DNA of 64,000 nt from Ardenticatenaceae bacterium (GTDB lineage: Bacteria; Chloroflexota; Anaerolineae; Promineifilales; Promineifilaceae), in NCBI GenBank assembly GCA_020634395.1, contig JACKBU010000007.1:106134-170133 (forward strand). Reading direction: 5' to 3'. Positions 58,274 to 64,000 of the stretch are shown in pieces. The position numbers were made by a program, and so were the translations under genes. The notes beneath the pieces are model-generated. The model was not told the DNA's origin. It searched no databases and saw only the letters and a program-made list of their open reading frames with translations. Position 1 is the first letter of the stretch; every line of letters starts with the position of its first letter.

Positions 58274-59923
58274 ATGAACAAAAAAACCTTTCTTTGGATT
58301 GCTGTTGGCATCATCGCCTCCATGCTGCTAGCTGCCGGCGGCGTTCCAGCGGCAGTTTCCCAAGATGGCGAACCAGAACCACTATCATTGGCAAGAATGG
58401 AAATTGCCCCCGCCAGAATAACGTGGTTCCCCACTATCGCCTACCCCTACGACAGCCTGATCTTGAGCATCCAGGGGCCAGATGCACTGGTTTGGGAAGC
58501 GGAATTTGCTCCCCAAACACTGCCATCCCTGGAGGTGGCAGACTCACAGAGAGCGCCGCGCCCAGATGGTTTATATGCCTACACCCTGCGCGTTCAACTG
58601 CTGCTCAGTCCCGAAGCCGGAGCAGCCTTGCAAGCCGCACGCGAAACAGGCGACCCGCAAGCAATCGCCGATTTGCAAGCCGCCGGCATTTTACCCCCCG
58701 CCCCATACGCCCAAACAGGCAGTTTCGTCATCCAAAACGGCGTATTTTTGGCGCAGCCAGCCGAAGCGGTTAGTGAAACCGGTAACCGTGATGGCGGGGA
58801 TAATAATCTGGATGATATTGTATATAACGAGAACCTGATTGTAATAGGTGATGAATGCGTCGGATCTGACTGCGTAAATGGCGAAGTCTTCGACTACACC
58901 ACCATCAAACTCAAAGAAAACAACCTCGGCATCACCTTTTATGATACCAGTGTAGGCACTTTTCCCGGCGTAGATTGGCAGCTCACCGCCAACGAAAGTA
59001 CCAGCGGCGGGCTAAACAAATTCTCCATTGAAGACCTGACCAACGCCAAAATTCCCTTCACCATTTTAGCCAACGCGCCATCCAACGCATTCTATGTAAA
59101 TGCTTCAGGGCGGGTTGGCATGGGCACCGCCACGCCATACGTAAAATTACATCTTGTAAATGGCAACACGCCAACCGTACGGCTCGACCAGGATACTTCA
59201 AGCGGCTGGGCCGCACAGGTTTGGGATATTGCCGGCAACGAGCAGCAGTTCGTCATCCGCGATGCAACCCACAGTGCAGCGCTGCCATTCCGGATTCAGC
59301 CCGGCACGCCGTCCAACGCTCTCACGCTCAGAGCCGACGGCACTGTTGGAATCGGCACCTGGGGACCATTGGCGACGCTGCACGTCTACAACGCCGCGCC
59401 CACCATTCTGGTCTCGCGCCCGGATGGCAAAACCACCCTCAGCCTCGATTCAAGCGGCAATTTGATGTTGGGGGGGCTGCTAACCGAGTCATCAGACATC
59501 AACCTGAAAGAGAATCTCCACCCGGTAGATTCCGGCCAGATCCTCGATTTGGTGGCCGGGCTGCCCATTTACACCTGGAATTACCGCGAAGATGAGGCGG
59601 ATACCGCACACGTTGGCCCCATGGCCCAGGACTTCTATGCCGCCTTCGCGTTAGGCACAGATGACAAGCACATTGCCTCGTTGGACGCCAACGGCGTAGC
59701 CTTGGCCAGTGTGCAAGCCCTCCACACCCAGATCAAGGAGCAGCAAACGCAAATCGCGCAGTTGGCGCAGCAGAACGCGGACATGGAAGTGCGCCTGGCG
59801 CGGCTGGAAGCCCCGGCCGGGTTGGGGATACCGATGATGGCGCTCTATGCCAGCCTTGCCGTTGCCGTGCTGGCGTTGGGTATGGTTGCTGTGCTGACGT
59901 GGCGCCTGCGTGCCCGCGCATAA
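58274..59923 (+). CDS. Surface protein with C-terminal S74 (tail-fibre chaperone) domain, coiled coil and membrane helix
   Basis: ATG 58274 (MNKKTFLWIAVGI) has AGGAG eight bases upstream; ATG 58232 would add 14 residues. The 549-residue protein has a signal peptide, a beta-rich body and, at about 405-500, an S74-type intramolecular chaperone/autoprotease domain starting SSDINLKENLHPVDSGQILD with the candidate Ser nucleophile and followed by YTWNYREDEADTAHVGPMAQ. A coiled coil (HTQIKEQQTQIAQLAQQNAD) and a C-terminal helix with WRLRARA follow. S74 domains trimerise phage tail spikes; here the coiled coil plus membrane helix suggests a trimeric surface fibre. Confidence 0.87.
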   Translation: MNKKTFLWIAVGIIASMLLAAGGVPAAVSQDGEPEPLSLARMEIAPARITWFPTIAYPYDSLILSIQGPDALVWEAEFAPQTLPSLEVADSQRAPRPDGLYAYTLRVQLLLSPEAGAALQAARETGDPQAIADLQAAGILPPAPYAQTGSFVIQNGVFLAQPAEAVSETGNRDGGDNNLDDIVYNENLIVIGDECVGSDCVNGEVFDYTTIKLKENNLGITFYDTSVGTFPGVDWQLTANESTSGGLNKFSIEDLTNAKIPFTILANAPSNAFYVNASGRVGMGTATPYVKLHLVNGNTPTVRLDQDTSSGWAAQVWDIAGNEQQFVIRDATHSAALPFRIQPGTPSNALTLRADGTVGIGTWGPLATLHVYNAAPTILVSRPDGKTTLSLDSSGNLMLGGLLTESSDINLKENLHPVDSGQILDLVAGLPIYTWNYREDEADTAHVGPMAQDFYAAFALGTDDKHIASLDANGVALASVQALHTQIKEQQTQIAQLAQQNADMEVRLARLEAPAGLGIPMMALYASLAVAVLALGMVAVLTWRLRARA

Positions 59924-59959
59924 CCTATCCGTCAACCGGCATCCCTTCTGGATAAAACC

Positions 59960-62900
59960 ATGAATACCAAACGCTATGCAATCTCCAAGATGACGCTTGT
60001 TTATCTGGCAGTTTTATTAGGGCTAGTTTCTACCGGTTTATTGAGCGGTTGGCGCAGTCTGGCACGACCAGCACAAACCGCGCTGCCCGGCGAGGCCTCT
60101 GCTGTACACCTTTCCAGTGATCGTCACACGGCCGTTTTCAATCCATCCGGTGTGCAGTTCACGCCAGTCAGGGGGCCTGTGTGGCAGTGGCAGGTGCTTT
60201 CAATCGGCACGGCCGTTGCCCCCCTGGCAGGGGTAGAATCTGGCGAAACAACGCCGTACCTCGCCGCGCCCGGTCTGGTGGTTTACCCGCGCGGACTGCT
60301 TGACGAGCAGTACGTGGCGCACCCCACCAGCATCGAACAGCAATTTGTGCTGCATCAGCCGCTGCCTCTCAACGGCGCCGATTTGGTCATTACAGGGCGC
60401 GTTTCCAGTTCGGGCGTTTTTGCAGCTTTCCCCCAGGGCTGGCTGTGGCATGATGAAAACGGCCGTGTCAGCCTGGGGCATGTGACCGTTTACGACGCAC
60501 AGGGGGCACAGCTTCCTGCCGCAATGCAGGTGGATGCCGAATCCATTCAGTTCCGGGTAAACGGCTCCGCGCTGGCGGCCGCGGCATACCCCGTGACGAT
60601 TGATCCCGAAATTGGGACAGACGACTTCCGCACCAGTTACAGCGGTGACGATACCGACGTGGAGCTGGACGCCTTCGACCCGGCCGTAACCTACAACCCC
60701 GGCTCCGACGAGTTCCTGGTGGTATGGGCCGGCGATGTTTTCCCGGCCGGGGCCAATGACACCCTGCGAATTTACGCCCGCCGCATTCAGGCCGCCGATG
60801 GCAGCTTTGCCGGCAGTACCGTCATGCTGCCGGGAGCCACGTTCAACACCACCCCGGCCGCCGCTTTCAATCAAACATCTGGTGAATATCTGGTCGTCTT
60901 TACGTGTGGCAACGCCTACGACAAGAACATCGCCAATCTATGCGGCCAGCGGCTCGATGCCGCCGCCGCACCCGTGGGCAGCTCCTTTCAAGTGAACACA
61001 CTGGTCAATGCGCTGCACCCGGCGGTAGCCTACAACCCCAGCAGCGGCGAATTTCTGGTGGTGTGGGCCGGCAACCGCAACAGCAGCGGCACAGCAGACG
61101 AATTTGAAATCTTCGGGCAGCGGGTGGCGGCAGATGGCAGCTTGCTGGGCAGCAACTTCCGCATTAGCCAGATGGGCACAGAGGACGACCCCAACTATCG
61201 GGCAGAGCATCCGGCCGTTGCCCACAACCCGGACACAAACCAATATCTGGTTGTTTGGAGCGGCGATGATGACGCTGCCCCCCTGGTGCAAGGCGAAAAG
61301 GAGATTTTTGGGCAATTACTGGATGCCGGCGGCGTGGCGGTGGGCGGCAATTTCCGCGTCAGCGATATGGGTCCCGATGGCTCCACCCTCTATGGCGCAT
61401 ACCTGCCAGATGTGGCCTACAACCCAGACCATGCCGAATACCTGGTAGTTTGGATGGCGGATGACGACACCGCGCCGCTGGTAGAAGGCGAGTTTGAGGT
61501 TTTTGCCCAAAGATTAACGGCGGCCGGCGCGGAAGTGGGGCGACATAATTTCCAGGTGAGCGCCATGGGCACGGCCGGCGATGGAAATTACGCCGCTTAC
61601 CGCCCGCGCCTGGTGTACAACCCGCAGGATGCCCGCTACATGCTGGTCTGGCGCGGCGGCGATAACACCGGCGGGCAGGTGAGCGGTGAGTTTGAAATCT
61701 TCCAGCAGGCTATTTATGGCGACGCAGCGCTGGGCGACCATTTCCGCGAGACCACGCGCCTGAGCGCGATGGGCAACCTGGGCGACCCGGCGTATCTGGC
61801 CGATAAACCGGTCATCGCTTACAGCAGCACCGCGAACAACTACCTGGTTGCCTGGCAGGGCGAGAACAATCTCGGCAGCCTGATCGATGGCAAGGTGGAG
61901 ATTTTTAGCCAGCAATATGCCGGCGCCCCGCTGCGCTGTTTTGTCGAAAGCAATGGCGACAACGTAACCGACTACAGCGGCTCGACCGCTGCGGTGTTAC
62001 AAGATGCCGTCAATGCCGCTTCCCCCGGCAATACGCTCAAACTGGCCGGAGACTGCACGGGGGTGCAAAGCACCGGCGGCGGTACGCAAACCCTTTACAT
62101 TGACAAGTCGCTTTATTTGCAAGGCGGCTACGTGGCCCCAGACCTCACCACGGCCAATTGGTTGGGGGCTGCGGATGCGGCCAGTTACCCGACCACGCTC
62201 GACGCGCAAGGTCTGGGCCGGGTGGTTTACGTTACCGGTACGGCCGTGCAAGTGACGATTGCCAACGTGACCCTCACGGGGGGGCGCGATAGCAGCAGCG
62301 AGTGTGCGGCATATAGCTGCGGCGGCGGCTTGAAGGTAGACGCAGGTGCAGACGTGACCCTGACCCACAGCACAGTACGCGACAATACCGCCTACTATGG
62401 CGGCGGCATCTTCAGTTACGGCACACTGCAAATCGTGCACAGCACCATCGCCCATAACGTGGCCGAGTCCTGGGATGGCGGCATTTACAGCAGCGGCAGC
62501 CTGACAATAGAGAACAGCACCATCTCCGGCAACACCGCCACGAGCGGCAATGCCGGGGGACTTGCCAGTGTGGGCACATTGACGATGCGCAACAGCACCA
62601 TTTTCGGCAACACAGCGGCGGGCGATACAGGCGGCTTTCGTCAACAAAGTAATGCCGCCTCTGTCTACAACACGATTATTGCCAACAACAGCGGCCTGGA
62701 TTGCAGCCTGACAGACGGCGGCACCCTCGCGGCCAACGTCCACAACCTGGTGGAAGATGGCACATGCAGCGCGGGCGGGATTGGCTTTCTTAGCGGCAAT
62801 CCGCAGTTAGGCTCCCTGGCCGACAACGGCGGCGATACGCTGACCCATGCACTGCTGCCCAACTCCCCGGCGATTGATGCGGGCGAGGCGGCATCTTGCC

Positions 62901-63508
62901 TGGCCACCGACCAGCGCGACCTGGCGCGCGACGACCTGGGCTGCGACCTGGGGGCGTATGAGGTGCGCTATGCCGATACGGATACGGTAATTAAAGAAAA
63001 CAGCCTCGGTGGCCTTCCTTACTCCTTCGGCCCGACATGGATTAGTATGACGCTGACTGCACCCGACAGCGGCGTCATCACTGTCACGAAACGCTTAACT
63101 TACCCCGGGGGCACGCCCGATGAGGGCGAGATGCTGGCGACCTGGCACATTAGCAGCACCCTCACCACGGGCTTTCCGGTGACGTTGGCTTTTTGTTATA
63201 CGGACGAGGAAGTGACCGGCCTGAATGAAGCTGCGCTGCGGGCCTTCCGTTGGAATGGTACAAGCTGGGTGCAGCAGGGAGATACCGCCCCGGTAAATCG
63301 TTGTGTCACGGTGGCGGGGGTGAATGCGTTCAGCGCGTGGACGTTGTTCGATACGAGTGCTGGGGCGACGCCCACCGCGGTGACCCTTTCGTCCTTCTCC
63401 GCGACCCCGCACACCCGATTCGTGGGTTGGTGGGTCGGTTTGCTCGGAGGAGGCTTGATCATTGCCCTCCGTCGTCGTCAGAAATCATTTGGGAGCAAGC
63501 ACTGGTAG
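59960..63508 (+). CDS. Large surface protein: repeat domain, choice-of-anchor Q beta-helix and C-terminal anchor tail
   Basis: The 1182-residue protein has a signal region (residues about 8-35), then about six repeats of the type HPAVAYNPSSGEFLVVWAGN alternating with FEIFGQRV...GSNFRIS (about 225-650), probably a beta-propeller. A right-handed beta-helix follows (about 660-1010: GGGLKVDAGADVTLTHSTVR, IENSTISGNTATSGNAGGLA), with the choice-of-anchor Q mark DNGGDTLTHALLPNSPAID. The C-terminus has TPTAVTLSSFSATP, a hydrophobic helix and RRRQK. It shares its tail with the protein at 45087. It lies 36 bases downstream of the S74 gene, so the two are probably co-transcribed. Confidence 0.87.
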   Translation: MNTKRYAISKMTLVYLAVLLGLVSTGLLSGWRSLARPAQTALPGEASAVHLSSDRHTAVFNPSGVQFTPVRGPVWQWQVLSIGTAVAPLAGVESGETTPYLAAPGLVVYPRGLLDEQYVAHPTSIEQQFVLHQPLPLNGADLVITGRVSSSGVFAAFPQGWLWHDENGRVSLGHVTVYDAQGAQLPAAMQVDAESIQFRVNGSALAAAAYPVTIDPEIGTDDFRTSYSGDDTDVELDAFDPAVTYNPGSDEFLVVWAGDVFPAGANDTLRIYARRIQAADGSFAGSTVMLPGATFNTTPAAAFNQTSGEYLVVFTCGNAYDKNIANLCGQRLDAAAAPVGSSFQVNTLVNALHPAVAYNPSSGEFLVVWAGNRNSSGTADEFEIFGQRVAADGSLLGSNFRISQMGTEDDPNYRAEHPAVAHNPDTNQYLVVWSGDDDAAPLVQGEKEIFGQLLDAGGVAVGGNFRVSDMGPDGSTLYGAYLPDVAYNPDHAEYLVVWMADDDTAPLVEGEFEVFAQRLTAAGAEVGRHNFQVSAMGTAGDGNYAAYRPRLVYNPQDARYMLVWRGGDNTGGQVSGEFEIFQQAIYGDAALGDHFRETTRLSAMGNLGDPAYLADKPVIAYSSTANNYLVAWQGENNLGSLIDGKVEIFSQQYAGAPLRCFVESNGDNVTDYSGSTAAVLQDAVNAASPGNTLKLAGDCTGVQSTGGGTQTLYIDKSLYLQGGYVAPDLTTANWLGAADAASYPTTLDAQGLGRVVYVTGTAVQVTIANVTLTGGRDSSSECAAYSCGGGLKVDAGADVTLTHSTVRDNTAYYGGGIFSYGTLQIVHSTIAHNVAESWDGGIYSSGSLTIENSTISGNTATSGNAGGLASVGTLTMRNSTIFGNTAAGDTGGFRQQSNAASVYNTIIANNSGLDCSLTDGGTLAANVHNLVEDGTCSAGGIGFLSGNPQLGSLADNGGDTLTHALLPNSPAIDAGEAASCLATDQRDLARDDLGCDLGAYEVRYADTDTVIKENSLGGLPYSFGPTWISMTLTAPDSGVITVTKRLTYPGGTPDEGEMLATWHISSTLTTGFPVTLAFCYTDEEVTGLNEAALRAFRWNGTSWVQQGDTAPVNRCVTVAGVNAFSAWTLFDTSAGATPTAVTLSSFSATPHTRFVGWWVGLLGGGLIIALRRRQKSFGSKHW

Positions 63509-63542
63509 CACACAGCCTCCCCTATACACAGGAGATTATCCC

Positions 63543-64000
63543 ATGAAACAAAAACAAACCCTGATCATCCTTGTCCTTCTTGTCGTGGTCGCAGTACTCC
63601 TCCTTAGCCCCCCTGCGCGTGCCCACGTGCTGGCACGGCCGTTTCTGCAATCCGGCGCGCCCCAGGTCGTCAGCTACCAGGGCCAGGTCACAGTAGATGG
63701 CGCAGCCTACAGCGGCGCTGGCTACTTCAAATTCGCCGTCGTCAACGCGGCGGGCGATACCACCTATTGGGCCAATGACGGCACGGCGGCGGGGGAACCG
63801 GTCAATGCGGTGCAGCTATCCGTCGTCAATGGTCTGTTCAACGTGCTGTTGGGGGATACGGCCGTACCCCACATGACCGCCCTGCCCGCCGCCGCCTTCG
63901 ACGGCACAGAACGCTACCTGCGCGTCTGGTTCAGCAGCGACGGCGCAACATTCACCCAACTCAGCCCCGACCAGCGCATCGCCGCCGCGCCCTACGCCCT
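63543..64000 (+). CDS. Secreted protein, N-terminal part (3' end outside window)
   Basis: ATG 63543 opens a frame that runs to the right edge (152 codons). The start MKQKQTLIILVLLVVVAVLL is a signal peptide. The mature part has VVSYQGQVTVDGAAYSGAGY, FKFAVVNAAGDTTYWANDGT, LFNVLLGDT, YLRVWFSSDGATFTQLSPDQ and AAAPYAL, which is the N-terminal module commonly found at the start of S74 and other tail-fibre-like proteins. It is the third gene of the surface-protein operon. Confidence 0.85.
   Translation, partial: MKQKQTLIILVLLVVVAVLLLSPPARAHVLARPFLQSGAPQVVSYQGQVTVDGAAYSGAGYFKFAVVNAAGDTTYWANDGTAAGEPVNAVQLSVVNGLFNVLLGDTAVPHMTALPAAAFDGTERYLRVWFSSDGATFTQLSPDQRIAAAPYA

Larger units (their letters stand above)
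1..64000. repeat. Highly iterated palindrome ACGGCCGT
   Basis: The octamer ACGGCCGT was counted by eye about 137 times across the window (for example at 2101, 8551, 19680, 33781, 50598 and 63862). At roughly 58% GC about one or two copies would be expected by chance. It occurs in all genes' reading frames (as Thr-Ala-Val, Asn-Gly-Arg or Arg-Pro codons) and in gaps. Copies are often extended to AACGGCCGTT. The count is manual and may be off by a few. Confidence 0.85.

Noticed and set aside
1..64000. Search for tRNA, rRNA, riboswitch and replication-origin signals
   Set aside because: No cloverleaf with a TTCRANY arm, no rRNA-like stretch, no DnaA-box cluster or integrase-adjacent attachment site was recognised by eye.

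Overview
The window is about 64 kb of GC-rich bacterial DNA with very dense coding. Gene content and style suggest a member of the Chloroflexota, probably Anaerolineae- or Ardenticatenia-like. Pointers are S74-type 'tail fibre' surface proteins, choice-of-anchor beta-helix proteins, secreted proteins ending in a short aromatic/aliphatic-LP-[ILV] tail, a TIGR03032-type protein, NarL-type kinase pairs with unusual sensors, and abundant intergenic heptamer repeats. This is an inference from family knowledge; no rRNA, tRNA or marker gene is present to fix the taxon.

Layout. (1) 1-4.3 kb, minus strand: a respiratory operon encoding a 15-haem membrane-anchored cytochrome c, a Tat-exported 4x[4Fe-4S] subunit and an NrfD-type quinone-interacting membrane subunit that runs off the left edge. 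A CRP/FNR-like palindrome lies upstream. (2) 4.5-11.8 kb, minus: two large histidine kinases and a stand-alone receiver. (3) 11.8-19.3 kb, minus: an RsbU/RsbW/RsbV-type partner-switching module in which STAS domains are fused to a PHP phosphoesterase and, twice in tandem, to a WecG/TagA glycosyltransferase. It is interleaved with polysaccharide-initiation enzymes, one of which looks catalytically dead. (4) 19.5-43.2 kb, minus: an exopolysaccharide locus with GT2 and GT4 glycosyltransferases, left-handed-beta-helix acyltransferases, Wzy, Wzx, Wzz, a BY-kinase-like protein lacking a recognisable P-loop lysine, a 47-residue membrane peptide, a GH44 glycanase and its partner lipoprotein. The locus is interrupted by a 1778-residue secreted propeller protein and two toxin-antitoxin remnants or modules. 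(5) 43.3-64 kb, mostly plus: a TIGR03032 protein, beta-helix surface proteins, two NarL-type two-component pairs, an ECF-like sigma factor with a very short putative anti-sigma, two polytopic glycosyltransferases, a truncated flippase-like gene next to foreign-looking fragments, and an operon of S74 and beta-helix surface proteins running off the right edge.

How it may work together (inference): environmental or redox signals are sensed by the kinases. The RsbU-type phosphatase and RsbW-type kinase would set the phosphorylation state of four STAS domains, three of which are covalently attached to enzymes. This would couple a partner switch directly to polysaccharide synthesis rather than only to a sigma factor.

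The most striking sequence-level feature is the palindrome ACGGCCGT. I counted about 137 copies by eye (roughly one per 470 bp), against one or two expected by chance. It occurs in genes and between them, like the HIP1 octamer of cyanobacteria. Other repeats include an 83-bp MITE-like element present twice in opposite orientation, a family of AGAAACC...GGTTTCT palindromes that has entered coding sequence, and heptamer tandem repeats that also run into coding sequence.
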